From Nocardioides scoriae (GTDB taxonomy: Bacteria > Actinomycetota > Actinomycetes > Propionibacteriales > Nocardioidaceae): a stretch of 64,000 nt of DNA. Made by a program: the position numbers and the translations under genes. Under the pieces are notes generated by a model. It did no database searches, was not told the origin of the DNA, and saw only the letters and a list, made by a program, of their open reading frames with translations. This document shows, one piece after another, positions 46,277 to 55,620 of this stretch (positions are counted from its first letter, which is position 1; every line of letters starts with the position of its first letter). The DNA is taken from NCBI RefSeq assembly GCF_900104965.1, contig NZ_LT629757.1, forward strand, positions 3,472,001-3,536,000, in the 5' to 3' direction.

Positions 46277-47551
46277 GTGGTGAGCACGCTCCACCGCGTC
46301 GCCATGGTCAGCCTGCACACCTCCCCGCTCGACCAGCCGGGCACGGGGGACGCCGGCGGCATGAACGTCTACGTCCTGGCCCTCTCGCGCCGCCTCGCCG
46401 CCCGCGGGGTCGAGGTCGACGTGTTCACCCGCAGCACCGACAGCACCCTGGACCCCGTCGTCGACGTCACCGACGGCATCCGCGTCCACCACGTCTCCGC
46501 CGGCCCCTACGAGGGCCTGACCAAGCACGAGCTGCCTGCCCAGCTGTGCGTCTTCGCCCGCGAGGTGCTGCGCGCCGAGGCCTACCACCCGGTCGGCTAC
46601 TACGACCTCGTGCACAGCCACTACTGGCTCAGCGGCCAGGTGGGCGCCCTGGCCCGCGACCGCTGGGGCGTGCCGCTGGTGCACACGATGCACACGATGG
46701 CCAAGGTCAAGAACGCCGCGCTCGCCGAGGGCGACACCCCCGAGCCGATGGCGCGGCTGATCGGGGAGGAGCAGGTCGTCGAGGCCGCCGACATGCTGGT
46801 GGCCAACACCGACGACGAGGCCCGCCAGCTGGTCGACCTCTACGGCGCCGACCCCGGCCGGGTGCAGGTCGTCCACCCCGGCGTCGACCTCGACACCTTC
46901 CGCGACGTCGGCACCCGCGCGGCCCGCGAGCGCCTCGGCCTGCCCGTCGACGGCGAGCTGATCACCTTCGTCGGCCGGATCCAGCCGCTCAAGGCCCCCG
47001 ACGTGATGCTGCGCGCCGTCGCGGTGCTGCTGCGCGAGCGGCCCGAGCTGCGCTCGCGCCTGACCGTCGCGGTGGTCGGCGGCCCGTCCGGCTCGGGCCT
47101 GGAGCGCCCCGACGTGCTGGTCCGGCTGGCCGACGAGCTCGGCATCACCGACTCCGTGCGGTTCGTGCCGCCGGTGGCGCAGGCCGGCCTGGTCGACTGG
47201 TACGCCGCCTCCTCGCTGGTCTGCGTGCCGTCCTACAACGAGAGCTTCGGGCTGGTCGCCGTCGAGGCGCAGGCCACCGGCACCCCGGTCGTCGCCGCGG
47301 CCGTCGGCGGGCTGACGACCGCGGTGGCCCACGAGCGGTCCGGGCTGCTGGTCGAGGGCCACGAGCCCGCGTCGTACGCCGCCGCCTTCGCCCGCGTGCT
47401 GCTCGAGCCCGGACTGCGCGACCGGCTGGCCGAGGGGGCCCGCGTCCACGCCGCGCAGTTCGGCTGGGACCGCACGGCCGAGGCCATGATCGAGGTGTAC
47501 GCCGCGGCGCACGAGAAGATGCGCGCCGACCTCAGCGGCCTCGCGCTCTGA
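46277..47551 (+). CDS. mshA: D-inositol-3-phosphate glycosyltransferase (mycothiol synthesis)
   Basis: First enzyme of mycothiol biosynthesis: transfers GlcNAc from UDP-GlcNAc to 1D-myo-inositol 3-phosphate. GT4 family, 424 residues from GTG 46277 (AGGGGC upstream). Signature features: [22 protein letters not shown] near the N-terminus, [20 protein letters not shown], and donor site [18 protein letters not shown]. The order mshA-ybjN, with senX3-regX3 and gpm nearby, matches M. tuberculosis Rv0486-Rv0491. Confidence 0.93.
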   Translation: MVSTLHRVAMVSLHTSPLDQPGTGDAGGMNVYVLALSRRLAARGVEVDVFTRSTDSTLDPVVDVTDGIRVHHVSAGPYEGLTKHELPAQLCVFAREVLRAEAYHPVGYYDLVHSHYWLSGQVGALARDRWGVPLVHTMHTMAKVKNAALAEGDTPEPMARLIGEEQVVEAADMLVANTDDEARQLVDLYGADPGRVQVVHPGVDLDTFRDVGTRAARERLGLPVDGELITFVGRIQPLKAPDVMLRAVAVLLRERPELRSRLTVAVVGGPSGSGLERPDVLVRLADELGITDSVRFVPPVAQAGLVDWYAASSLVCVPSYNESFGLVAVEAQATGTPVVAAAVGGLTTAVAHERSGLLVEGHEPASYAAAFARVLLEPGLRDRLAEGARVHAAQFGWDRTAEAMIEVYAAAHEKMRADLSGLAL

Positions 47552-47585
47552 GGTGCCTGCGGGTCCACCTGCCAGGCTGGGGCCC

Positions 47586-48170
47586 ATGACCGACCCGACC
47601 ACCCCGACCCCGCAGGCCCCCGGCGACCTGCAGCCCGACGACCTCGCCCCGGCCCGCCGCGACGCCCTCGACGCGCTGGTCCGGGTGCTGCGCGAGGCCG
47701 GGCTGGAGTGGACGCAGGTCTCGCCGACCTCCCTCATGGTCGAGCTGCCCGGGGAGAAGAAGCTGCAGACCCCGGCCCGCTTCGACGTCGGCACCCACGC
47801 GCTGGCCGTGCACGCCTTCGTGTGCCGTCGCCCCGACGAGAACTTCGAGGGCGTCTACCGCTGGATGCTGGAGCGCAACATGAAGATGTTCGCGTTCGCG
47901 TTCGCGCTCGACGGGGTGGGCGACGTCTACCTCGACGCCAAGCTGCCCCTCGAGGCGACCACGCCCGAGACCGTCGACCGGCTGCTCGGCGCGGTGCTGG
48001 AGTACGCCGACGGCTCGTTCAACACCCTGCTCGAGCTCGGGTTCGCCACCTCGATCCGCAAGGAGTGGGAGTGGCGGATCTCGCGCGGCGAGTCGGTGCG
48101 CAACCTGGAGGCCTTCCGCGGCCCGCTCGGGCTCGACCGGCTCGGCACGCCGAGCGGCGAGTCCTCCTAG
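47586..48170 (+). CDS. YbjN domain-containing protein
   Basis: Protein of 194 residues with a YbjN/type-III-secretion-chaperone-like fold (about residues 25-175); FDVGTHALAVHAFVCRRPDENFEGVYRWMLERN is typical. It is the counterpart of Rv0487 downstream of mshA. The function is unknown, probably a chaperone-like or regulatory protein. The ATG at 47586 is chosen; the frame extends 33 bases upstream. Its TAG stop shares CTAG with the stop of the convergent EamA gene. Confidence 0.8.
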   Translation: MTDPTTPTPQAPGDLQPDDLAPARRDALDALVRVLREAGLEWTQVSPTSLMVELPGEKKLQTPARFDVGTHALAVHAFVCRRPDENFEGVYRWMLERNMKMFAFAFALDGVGDVYLDAKLPLEATTPETVDRLLGAVLEYADGSFNTLLELGFATSIRKEWEWRISRGESVRNLEAFRGPLGLDRLGTPSGESS

Positions 48171-49129
48171 GAGGGGGGCCGCGCGGCGACCTCGGCCGAC
48201 GCCCGCGGCCGTGGCACCCGCCGCGCGACGGCCACGCCGACCAGCGCGGTCACGCCGCCGACGTACGCCAGGGCCGGCGGCGCCTCGCCGAGGAACACCA
48301 GGCCGAGCACGATGGTGATCGGCGGCACCAGGTAGGTCGTCACGCCGAGCCTCGACGCGCTCGTGTGGCGCAGCGCGACGGCGTACGTCGTGAACGCGAC
48401 GGCCGTGGGGAAGACGCCGAGGTAGACCAGCCACAGCAGCGACGACGTCGGCGCGTCGCCGACCTGGCGGACCAGGTCGCCGGCGAAGGGCAGGCAGACC
48501 ACGGCACCGGTCGTGCAGGCCATCCAGGTCACGTGGACGGCCTTGAGGCGGCCCATCAGCGGCTTCTGGAGGACCACGCTGACGGCGTACACGACCGCGG
48601 CCAGCAGGCACAGCGCCACGCCCAGGACGGGGGAGGCGTCGTCGGAGGTGCCGGGCGCCCCGCTGCCGTGGCTGGAGGCCGCGATCAGCGCGACGCCGCC
48701 GAAGGACAGGGCCAGGCCGAGCGCCAGGGTGGTGGTGAACCGCTCGCCGAGGAACAGCGCCGCCAGCAGCGCGATCAGCACCGGCGCCACCTGGATCAGC
48801 ATCGACGCCGTGCCGGCGTCGACGAGCCGCTCGCCGGCGTTGAGCGCGACGTTGTAGACGCCGAACCACAGCACCCCGATGGCGAGCACCGGGAGCCAGT
48901 CGGCCCGGCGGGGCCGGGCCTCGCCGGTGGGCAGGCCCTGCGCCAGCGCCACGACCCCCAGGCACAGCGAGCCGACGAGCAGCCGACCCAGCGAGAGCGC
49001 GCCCGGGGTGAAGTCGGCGGCGAGGTGGCGGATGGCCACGAAGGCCGAGGCCCAGAAGAGCAGCGTGACGCCGATGGCGGCCAGCGGCAGCCAGCGGGGG
49101 ACGGTGGGCACAGGAGCGGCGTCGCTCAT
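48167..49129 (-). CDS. EamA-family (DMT superfamily) transporter
   Basis: Membrane protein of 320 residues with ten predicted helices in two EamA repeats (ALLFWASAFVAIRHLAADFTPGALSLGRLLVGS; YLGVFPTAVAFTTYAVALRHTSASRLGVTTYLVPPITIVLGLVFLGE). It probably exports a small metabolite or amino acid. ATG 49129 overlaps the stop of the YbdK-type gene (ATGA), so the two are coupled. The much longer frame to 49777 is not used. Confidence 0.85.
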   Translation of the reverse strand: MSDAAPVPTVPRWLPLAAIGVTLLFWASAFVAIRHLAADFTPGALSLGRLLVGSLCLGVVALAQGLPTGEARPRRADWLPVLAIGVLWFGVYNVALNAGERLVDAGTASMLIQVAPVLIALLAALFLGERFTTTLALGLALSFGGVALIAASSHGSGAPGTSDDASPVLGVALCLLAAVVYAVSVVLQKPLMGRLKAVHVTWMACTTGAVVCLPFAGDLVRQVGDAPTSSLLWLVYLGVFPTAVAFTTYAVALRHTSASRLGVTTYLVPPITIVLGLVFLGEAPPALAYVGGVTALVGVAVARRVPRPRASAEVAARPPS

Positions 49130-50238
49130 CTCCAGGACGCCTCGGTGCGCTCGACCAGGTCGGCCACGACGGCCTCCAGGGAGCCGGTGCCCTCGAAGCG
49201 GGCGCGCTGCCGGGTGGCGCCGGTGCCGCGGGCCAGCAGGTCCTCGAGGCCGTCCTCGACCAGGGCGAGGTCGCCGGCCTCCTCCAGCGCGGGACCGACG
49301 TGGCGCAGCAGCGAGGCCATCGCCGCGCGGGCCGGCACCAGCTCCTGGACGGCCGGGTCGACCAGCCGCTCGGCCAGGCCGTGGCGCGCGGCGCGCCAGC
49401 TCGCGGCGCGCAGCAGGTCGCTGCGCCACGACGGCTGCGGCTCGGCCCCGGCCGCGGTCGTGACCAGCCCACGGGTGAGCGCGGTGACCAGGACGGCGTC
49501 CTCCACCTCGGTGCAGACGTCGGCGACCCGCACCTCGACCGTCGGCCACTCGGCGGCCAGCCGCGCGTCGAAGTAGGCCATGGCGGGGTCCAGCGCAGCC
49601 CCCCAGCCGACCAGCTGCTCCACCACCCGGTCGTACGTCGCGGGGTCGCCGAACGGCTCGCCGGTGCCGTGGGAGGGCCAGCGGCCCCAGATCTGGGAGC
49701 GCCAGCTGGCGTGGCCGGTGTCGCGGCCCTCGGCGTACGGCGAGTTGGCGCTGGCGGCGAGCAGCAGCGGCAGCCACGGGGCGATCGCGTCGAGGACCCG
49801 GACGCCCTCCACGCGGCTGTCGATGTCGACGTGGACGTGCATCGCGCAGGCGAGCGAGGAGCGGGCCAGCTCGGCGTACTGCTGGCGGATCTGGAGGTAG
49901 CGCGGCTGCGGCGTCACCGTGACCTCGCCGTCGACCAGCACGGGCGTGGCCACCGCGACCGCGGCGGCGCCGGCCGCCCGGGCCGCCTCCCCGACCGCCC
50001 GGCGGCTCTCGCGCAGGTGCGCGGCCAGCTCGTCCATCGAGGTGGTCGGCGGCGTCTGGCTCTCGATCTGCTGGAGGAACAGCTCGGCCTCGACGGGGGC
50101 GTCGGCTGCGGTCTCGCCGGGCGTCGACATCCGCTCGTCGTGCGCGCGGACCGCCTGGCGGGAGACCGCGGTCAGGCAGCCGGTCGCGGGGTCGACGAGC
50201 AGCAGCTCCTCCTCGACCCCCACCTTGCGCACGCCCAC
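49126..50238 (-). CDS. YbdK/GCS2-family carboxylate-amine ligase
   Basis: Glutamate-cysteine-ligase-like enzyme of 370 residues that forms a gamma-glutamyl-type amide with ATP in the cytoplasm. Motifs: VGVEEELLLVDPATG at the N-terminus, ELFLQQIESQT, and CAMHVHVDIDSRVEGV with metal-binding acids. In actinobacteria this family makes weak gamma-glutamylcysteine or unknown products. Coupling to an EamA exporter suggests that the product or substrate may be transported. Start GTG 50238 gives the standard MGVRKVGVEEE. Confidence 0.87.
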   Translation of the reverse strand: MGVRKVGVEEELLLVDPATGCLTAVSRQAVRAHDERMSTPGETAADAPVEAELFLQQIESQTPPTTSMDELAAHLRESRRAVGEAARAAGAAAVAVATPVLVDGEVTVTPQPRYLQIRQQYAELARSSLACAMHVHVDIDSRVEGVRVLDAIAPWLPLLLAASANSPYAEGRDTGHASWRSQIWGRWPSHGTGEPFGDPATYDRVVEQLVGWGAALDPAMAYFDARLAAEWPTVEVRVADVCTEVEDAVLVTALTRGLVTTAAGAEPQPSWRSDLLRAASWRAARHGLAERLVDPAVQELVPARAAMASLLRHVGPALEEAGDLALVEDGLEDLLARGTGATRQRARFEGTGSLEAVVADLVERTEASWR

Positions 50239-50287
50239 GCGGGTGAGTCTGCCCTGCGGGGACGGCCGCGTCGCGCCGCGGGTCCGC

Positions 50288-50965
50288 TCAGAGGTCGAGC
50301 TTGTAGCCGAGGCCGCGCACGGTCGTCAGCAGCTGGGGCTCGGCGGGGTTGTCCTCGAGCTTGGCCCGCAGCCGCTTGACGTGCACGTCGAGGGTCTTGG
50401 TGTCGCCGACGTAGTCCGATCCCCACACCCGGTCGATGAGCTGCCCGCGGGTCAGCACCCGACCGGGGTTGCGCAGGAACATCTCGAGCAGCTCGAACTC
50501 CTTGAGCGGCAGCCGCACCTCGTCGCCGGCCAGCGTCACCAGGTGGCGCTCGACGTCCATCCGCACGGCGCCGACCTCGAGGGTCATCGGGGCCAGGTCG
50601 GGCTCGGCGCCGCGGCGCAGCACGGCACGGATCCGGGCGACCAGCTCGCGCGGCGAGTAGGGCTTGGTGACGTAGTCGTCGGCGCCCAGCTCGAGACCGA
50701 CCACCTTGTCGACCTCGTCGTCCTTGGCGCTGACCATGATGACCGGCACGTTGGAGGTCTGGCGGATCTGGCGGCAGACCTCGGTGCCGGGCAGCCCGGG
50801 CAGCATCAGGTCGAGCAGCACGATGTCGGCGCCGGCGCGGTCGAACTCCGTGAGCGCGTCGGGCCCGGTCGCGGCGATGGCGACCTCGAAGCCCTCCTTG
50901 CGCAGCATGTAGGCGAGGGCGTCGCTGTAGCTCTCCTCGTCCTCGACGACCAGTACGCGGGTCAT
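50288..50965 (-). CDS. regX3: phosphate-starvation response regulator RegX3/PhoP type
   Basis: OmpR-family response regulator of 225 residues. The receiver domain has the phospho-acceptor Asp in IVLLDLMLPG, Thr/Ser in IMVSAKD and Lys in VTKPYS; the C-terminal winged helix ends in LLTTVRGLGYKLDL. It is paired with SenX3 upstream (ATGA overlap) and divergent phoU. In related bacteria it activates phosphate-scavenging genes through repeated GTTCACC boxes; a match is present at 52191-52212. Confidence 0.93.
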   Translation of the reverse strand: MTRVLVVEDEESYSDALAYMLRKEGFEVAIAATGPDALTEFDRAGADIVLLDLMLPGLPGTEVCRQIRQTSNVPVIMVSAKDDEVDKVVGLELGADDYVTKPYSPRELVARIRAVLRRGAEPDLAPMTLEVGAVRMDVERHLVTLAGDEVRLPLKEFELLEMFLRNPGRVLTRGQLIDRVWGSDYVGDTKTLDVHVKRLRAKLEDNPAEPQLLTTVRGLGYKLDL

Positions 50966-52128
50966 GCGTTCTCCTTGAGCGGTTCGGTGGCGTCCGGGGC
51001 GGACGCAGGGGGCAGGCCCGGCTTGCGGGGCAGGGTGAGGGTGAAGGTCGAGCCCTGGCCCTCCACGGACCAGACCCGGACCTCGCCGCCGTGGGAGGCG
51101 GCCACGTGCTTGACGATCGACAGGCCCAGGCCGGTGCCGCCGGTGGAGCGGTGGCGGGCGGGGTCGACGCGGTAGAAGCGCTCGAAGATCCGGTCGATCT
51201 CGGAGGACGGGATGCCGATGCCCTGGTCGGTGACCGCGAGGTCGACGGTGGTGTCGTGGCCGGTGGCCGAGACGACGACGGTCGAGCCCTCGGGGGAGTA
51301 GGTGACGGCGTTGGCGACCAGGTTGCCCAGCGCGACCGAGATCTGCTCGCGGTTGCCGAGCAGCCACAGGCCCCGGGTGCCCTGGTGGACCACGGTGATG
51401 CGGCGGGCCTGGGCGTCGGTCGCCGACTCGTCGATGGCCCGGGCCACGATGGCATCGGCCTCGACGGCGAGCGGCTCGACCAGCGGGTCGTCGCCCTGCA
51501 GCCGCGAGAGCTCGATGATCTGCTGCACCAGCCGCGCCAGCCGGTCGCTCTCCTTGTGCATCCGCCCGGCGAAGCGCTGCACCGCCTCGGGGTCGTCGGC
51601 GGCGTCGATGACGGCGTCCGAGAGCAGCTTGATGGCGCCCACGGGCGTCTTGAGCTCGTGGCTGACGTTGGCGACGAAGTCGCGGCGGATCGACTCCACG
51701 CGGCGCTCGCGGGTCCGGTCCTCGACCAGCGCGAGCACCAGCTGGGAGCTGAGCGGGGCGACCCGGGCGGTGACGTGGCGCGAGGGGAACCCCGGTCGCT
51801 GCATCAGCAGCTCGGTCTCGCGGATCTGGCCGTCGCGGCGCACCTGCCTCACCAGGTCGGCGAGCTCGCGCTCGGTGATCTCCTGCCCGCGCACGATCCC
51901 CATGGCGATCGCGGGCGCCGAGGCCTTGAGCACCGCGTCGCTGCCGTCGACCACCAGCGCGCTGCTGCGCAGCACCGAGAGCACTGCGGCGACACCGGGA
52001 GGCAGCGGCGGCTCGAGGACCGGGGCGGGGCGGCGCTGGCGCTCGCTCACGCGGAACGCGAGCACCGTGCCCCCACCCAGCACTGCCCCGAGCAGCGCGA
52101 AGAGGAGGGCCTGGACCGTCGGGCTCAC
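50962..52128 (-). CDS. senX3: sensor histidine kinase SenX3/PhoR type
   Basis: Membrane sensor kinase of 388 residues. One N-terminal helix (about residues 6-26), a PAS-like region (about 45-150), the phosphorylated His in FVANVSHELKTPVGAIKLLSD near residue 165, and ATP-binding boxes DQGIGIPSSEIDRIFERFYR and GTGLGLSIVKH. The short extracytoplasmic part fits SenX3, which works with the Pst/PhoU system. GTG 52128 is preceded by a -10-like TACGAT 7 bases away, indicating a leaderless mRNA. Confidence 0.93.
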   Translation of the reverse strand: MSPTVQALLFALLGAVLGGGTVLAFRVSERQRRPAPVLEPPLPPGVAAVLSVLRSSALVVDGSDAVLKASAPAIAMGIVRGQEITERELADLVRQVRRDGQIRETELLMQRPGFPSRHVTARVAPLSSQLVLALVEDRTRERRVESIRRDFVANVSHELKTPVGAIKLLSDAVIDAADDPEAVQRFAGRMHKESDRLARLVQQIIELSRLQGDDPLVEPLAVEADAIVARAIDESATDAQARRITVVHQGTRGLWLLGNREQISVALGNLVANAVTYSPEGSTVVVSATGHDTTVDLAVTDQGIGIPSSEIDRIFERFYRVDPARHRSTGGTGLGLSIVKHVAASHGGEVRVWSVEGQGSTFTLTLPRKPGLPPASAPDATEPLKENA

Positions 52129-52135
52129 GTCCTCG

Positions 52136-52141
52136 ATCGTA
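52136..52141 (-). promoter_or_regulatory. -10 element TACGAT of senX3-regX3 (leaderless)
   Basis: On the minus strand TACGAT is followed by 7 bases and GTG 52128. Confidence 0.5.
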
Positions 52142-52190
52142 CGCAGAGTTTCACCTGGGGTTTCGCCACCGTGGAGCCCTTTCCAGGGCT

Positions 52191-52212
52191 GTTCACGCCT
52201 CGTTCACGCAAC
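52191..52212 (+). promoter_or_regulatory. PHO box between senX3 and phoU
   Basis: GTTCACGCCTC GTTCACGCAAC: two 11-base units with the actinobacterial PhoP/RegX3 half-site GTTCAC. It lies about 50 bases before phoU and 63 bases from senX3, so RegX3 probably controls both genes. Confidence 0.75.
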
Positions 52213-52239
52213 GTCGCCAACACTTCATCCGTCTCGGCT

Positions 52240-52245
52240 TAGGTT
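52240..52245 (+). promoter_or_regulatory. -10 element TAGGTT of phoU (leaderless)
   Basis: TAGGTT is followed by 6 bases and ATG 52252. The PHO box ends 27 bases upstream, overlapping the -35 region. Confidence 0.5.
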
Positions 52246-52251
52246 GGGTCC

Positions 52252-52920
52252 ATGCGCGATGCCTACACCGACCAGCTCGACTCGATCCGCGACGACCTCG
52301 TGGGCATGGCCCGCCTCGTCCGCGAGGCGGTCACCGAGGGCACGACCGCGCTGCTCGAGGGCGACGCCCAGCGGGCCGAGCAGGTCATCTCCGGCGACGC
52401 CCAGATCGACGCGCTGCGCGAGAAGCTCGAGGAGCACAGCTTCGAGCTGCTCTCCCTGCAGAACCCCGTCGCCGGCGACCTGCGGATGCTGGTCGCGTCG
52501 CTGCGGATGGTCAGCGAGTTCGAGCGGATGGGCGACCTGGCCGTCCACGTCGCCAAGATCGCCCGGCTGCGCGTCCCCGAGATCGCCGTGCCGACCTCCG
52601 TGGTCCCGATGATCGAGCGGATGGCCGCCGTCGCCGAGGTGATGATCGCCAAGGTCGAGCACATCATCGCCGAGTCCGACGTCGCCGCTGCCGAGGAGCT
52701 CGAGCAGGTCGACCAGGAGATGGACAAGCTGCGCCGCAACTCCTTCCGCGAGCTCCTGGGCTCCGACTGGACCTACGGCGTCGAGCCGGCCGTCGACATC
52801 GCCCTGCTCGGCCGCTACTACGAGCGCATCGCCGACCACGCGGTCTCGATCGCCCGCCGGGTCGTCTTCCTCGTCACCGGCGAGCACCCGCAGTACGCCG
52901 GCAACGCCGCCACGCTGTAG
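52252..52920 (+). CDS. phoU: phosphate-uptake regulator PhoU
   Basis: Cytoplasmic two-repeat helical protein of 222 residues that links phosphate transport to the SenX3 kinase and represses the Pho response in phosphate excess. Each half carries the family's metal-site motif: ELLSLQNPVAGDLRMLVASLRMVSEFERMGD and LLGRYYERIADHAVSIARRV. It diverges from senX3 with a PHO box between. No pst genes are in the window. Confidence 0.95.
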   Translation: MRDAYTDQLDSIRDDLVGMARLVREAVTEGTTALLEGDAQRAEQVISGDAQIDALREKLEEHSFELLSLQNPVAGDLRMLVASLRMVSEFERMGDLAVHVAKIARLRVPEIAVPTSVVPMIERMAAVAEVMIAKVEHIIAESDVAAAEELEQVDQEMDKLRRNSFRELLGSDWTYGVEPAVDIALLGRYYERIADHAVSIARRVVFLVTGEHPQYAGNAATL

Positions 52921-52985
52921 CGCTCCCGGGGCCCCGGCCGACCGGGTCCCCCGGGCCGACCGGCCGGCCCCACCGGGACCGGCGG

Positions 52986-53735
52986 TCAGCGCCCCTGGTT
53001 GGCCACCGCGGCAGCCGCGGCGGCCGCGGCCTCGGGGTCGAGGTAGCGGCCACCGGGCGTGACGGGTCGGTGGTCCTCGTCGAGCTCGTAGACCAGCGGC
53101 ATGCCGGTGGGGATGTTGAGGCCGGCGATGTCCTCGTCGCTGATGCCGTCGAGGTGCTTGACGATGGCGCGGAGGCTGTTGCCGTGGGCGGCCACGAGGA
53201 CGGTGTGGCCGGCGTCGAGGTCGGGCACGATCGCGGACTCCCAGTAGGGCAGCATCCGCACGATCACGTCGGCGAGGCACTCGGTGGCGGGCATCTCGGC
53301 ACCGAGGTCGGCGTAGCGCGGGTCGCCCGCCTGGGACCACTGGTCGCCGTCCTCGATCGGCGGCGGGGGCACGTCGAAGCTGCGGCGCCAGGTCATGAAC
53401 TGCTCCTCGCCGTACTGCTCGAGGGTCTGCTTCTTGTCCTTGCCCTGCAGCGCGCCGTAGTGGCGCTCGTTGAGGCGCCACGAGCGGCGCACCGGGATCC
53501 AGTGGCGGTCGGCCGCGTCGAGGGCCAGGTGGGCGGTGGTGATGGCGCGGCGCAGCAGCGAGGTGTGCACGACGTCGGGGAGCAGGCCGGCCTCGACGAG
53601 CTGCTCGCCACCGGCGGCGGCCTCGGAGCGGCCCTTCTCGGTGAGGGCCACGTCGACCCAGCCGGTGAACAGGTTCTTGGCGTTCCAGTCGCTCTCGCCG
53701 TGACGGAGCAGGATCAGGGTCCGGGTCTGGCTCAT
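52986..53735 (-). CDS. gpmA: 2,3-bisphosphoglycerate-dependent phosphoglycerate mutase
   Basis: Glycolytic enzyme of 249 residues converting 3- to 2-phosphoglycerate. Phospho-histidine motif [12 protein letters not shown] at residues about 6-17, [12 protein letters not shown] near residue 88, and the second His in [16 protein letters not shown]. The C-terminus is a poly-Ala stretch. ATG 53735 is preceded by TAGGAT 7 bases upstream. The GC-rich gap to phoU (52921-52985) holds overlapping palindromic runs such as CCGGGTCCCCCGG but no single clear terminator. Confidence 0.96.
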   Translation of the reverse strand: MSQTRTLILLRHGESDWNAKNLFTGWVDVALTEKGRSEAAAGGEQLVEAGLLPDVVHTSLLRRAITTAHLALDAADRHWIPVRRSWRLNERHYGALQGKDKKQTLEQYGEEQFMTWRRSFDVPPPPIEDGDQWSQAGDPRYADLGAEMPATECLADVIVRMLPYWESAIVPDLDAGHTVLVAAHGNSLRAIVKHLDGISDEDIAGLNIPTGMPLVYELDEDHRPVTPGGRYLDPEAAAAAAAAVANQGR

Positions 53736-53742
53736 GGCACGG

Positions 53743-53748
53743 ATCCTA
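53743..53748 (-). promoter_or_regulatory. -10 element TAGGAT of gpmA (leaderless)
   Basis: On the minus strand TAGGAT is followed by 7 bases and ATG 53735, with no ribosome site. Confidence 0.5.
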
Positions 53749-53824
53749 GACGGGCTCCGGCCAGGCGTACGCCGCGGCGAGCGCGGGCGGGTCGGGCCAG
53801 CGGGTGCGGAAGACTTCGGTCGGG

Positions 53825-54397
53825 CTACGGCGCAGCCGACTCCGAGGGCGACGCCGACGGGGACTCCGACGGGGACGCGGAGGGGGACTCGGACGGCGAC
53901 TCGGAGGGGGAGGCCGACTCCGACGGGCTCGGCCCGACGCTGGAGAACTCCTCCTCCGCGGCGACGACCGGCACGTTGATCTCGGTGGTCTGCCCGCTCT
54001 GGAAGGTGAGCGTCAGCCGGGTGTAGCCACCGGCCTTGATGCCCTCGCCGGTCACGGCGATCTGGTCGACGGAGTCGTCGGCGAGGTTGACGATGCTGTC
54101 GGGGTCCAGCGCCACCGGGCTGGTCAGCTCGACCTGGACGTCGGACCCGGTGATGGTGTCGAGCTGGTCCTCCTGGTCGAGCTCGGTGTTGACCAGCGAG
54201 GAGATGAAGCGGCCGGACCCCTCCTCCTCGGAGACCACGACGGCCCCGAGCACGTCGACGGAGTCGCCGCGCTCGTTGGCGCCGACCCCCGGCTGGTAGA
54301 CCTGGTCGGTCTGCGCGTCGAAGCCGCAGGCACCCAGTGCGGGCACCAGCAGGGCGAGCGAGGCGGCGGCAAGACGTCGGCGTACGGGCGTCAACAT
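53825..54397 (-). CDS. lipoprotein in the LpqE position, with Ser-Pro-Glu repeat tail
   Basis: Lipoprotein of 190 residues: lipobox LGAC at about residues 21-24, then a beta-rich domain (about 30-150) and a low-complexity tail of repeated SPSES units encoded by a 12-18-base tandem pattern at 53832-53925. Its place beside carD matches lpqE (Rv3584) of M. tuberculosis, whose function is unclear; sequence similarity was not tested. The tail probably spans the cell wall. The repeat may vary in number between strains. Confidence 0.68.
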   Translation of the reverse strand: MLTPVRRRLAAASLALLVPALGACGFDAQTDQVYQPGVGANERGDSVDVLGAVVVSEEEGSGRFISSLVNTELDQEDQLDTITGSDVQVELTSPVALDPDSIVNLADDSVDQIAVTGEGIKAGGYTRLTLTFQSGQTTEINVPVVAAEEEFSSVGPSPSESASPSESPSESPSASPSESPSASPSESAAP

Positions 54398-54445
54398 GGC
54401 GGAGGTCCTCTCGCGCGGTCAGGAAGGCAGGGGCGAGCCTATCGC

Positions 54446-55309
54446 TCAGCGGGCGATGCCCGCGGTGAGGGCCACGTAGGCGCACCCCGCGAGCACGAGC
54501 GCGGTCAGCGCCGCCGTCGCCAGCAGCAGCCTCGGGGTGCCCGTGCGCAGCGCGATCCGCAGCGGCAGGTGGCGCACCGTGCCGCGGTGGTCGGTCACCA
54601 GGTCGGGCAGTGCCACCAGCACGTGCACGAGCACGCCCAGCACCGCCACCAGCACCACGAACGACGTCACGGGCGCGGTGCCCTCCGCCTCGCGGCCCCA
54701 CCCGCCGAAGCTGACGAAGCCCGCCAGCAGCGCGAACGTCGCCGCCCACCCGACCCACGACAGCAGCCCGCGGTGCAGCCAGCGGTCGTGGACCACGCCC
54801 ACGACCAGGCTCGCCAGCAGCAGCGCTCCGGCGACCAGGCCGTTCTGCAGCGACAGCGGGACGGCGAGCAGCACCAGCACGGCCAGGGCGTACGTCGCGT
54901 TGCCGCGCGGCACCAGCCCCGACGCCAGCGGCTTGCCGGGCGCCTGGGTCTGCCGGTCCTCCTCGGTGTCCACGAGGTCGTCGATGAGGCCGAGCGCGAG
55001 CTGCACGACCAGCACGGCTGCGCCGCTGACCAGCCACTCGCGCGGCGGCCGGCCCATCAGGGCGACCAGCACGGCGACCGCGACGCCGAAGGCCAGCGCC
55101 TGCCGCGGGTGCATCGCGCTCACGACCGCCCGGAGCTGCCCCACGAGCGAGGTGCGGGGCGGCTCCCCGGGGGTGCGCGCCGCCGAGCCCGGCGATCCGG
55201 GGCGGGGCGGTGGCGTCCGCGCGGGCTTGTCGGAGGGCCGCACCGTCCGCTGCCGCGTCCCGCCGGAGCTGTCGGTGTCGCCGTCGGTGCCGGTCGAGGG
55301 CGTGCTCAT
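54446..55309 (-). CDS. UbiA-family prenyltransferase-like membrane protein
   Basis: Integral membrane protein of 287 residues. After a 60-residue charged, Pro-rich N-terminus come about seven helices. The first Asp-rich motif is [23 protein letters not shown] and the second is PDLVTDHRG, as in UbiA enzymes that transfer polyprenyl groups. ATG 55309 is the start used; the frame runs to 55528 but over carD promoter DNA. The acceptor is unknown; lipoquinone or lipid-carrier chemistry is possible. Confidence 0.75.
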   Translation of the reverse strand: MSTPSTGTDGDTDSSGGTRQRTVRPSDKPARTPPPRPGSPGSAARTPGEPPRTSLVGQLRAVVSAMHPRQALAFGVAVAVLVALMGRPPREWLVSGAAVLVVQLALGLIDDLVDTEEDRQTQAPGKPLASGLVPRGNATYALAVLVLLAVPLSLQNGLVAGALLLASLVVGVVHDRWLHRGLLSWVGWAATFALLAGFVSFGGWGREAEGTAPVTSFVVLVAVLGVLVHVLVALPDLVTDHRGTVRHLPLRIALRTGTPRLLLATAALTALVLAGCAYVALTAGIAR

Positions 55310-55583
55310 CGTGCGCTCACGCAGCGCAGTATCGACCATCGCGCCGCCGATGAGGAGCCTTTCGGCCAAGCGCCGCCGGGACGGCCCGTCGGGCGTCCCC
55401 GGGGGCGACGGGAGGGGGGTCCGCGGGGGTGCTCCCAGGGGTGCCGGCGACGCGACGGGAGAGATCGCGGAGCGGGGCCACACCGTTCCCACCGCACGCG
55501 AGGAACACACGATATGCGGAGTTGTCAAGCCCCGAAAACGGCTCTGACCTGCGGAAACAGGGGATAGGCGACCCTGGCAACCG

Positions 55584-55592
55584 TGTTAGACT
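55584..55592 (+). promoter_or_regulatory. extended -10 promoter of carD
   Basis: TGTTAGACT is an extended -10 (TGN-TAGACT). Transcription would start near 55599, leaving a 20-base leader with GAAAGGGGA before ATG 55621. Confidence 0.55.
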
Positions 55593-55620
55593 GGTCACCT
55601 CGAAAGGGGAACACATCAAT

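Noticed and set aside
53830-53930. Minisatellite or CRISPR-like array
   Set aside because: It encodes the Ser-Pro-Glu tail of the lipoprotein in frame, with no unique spacers.
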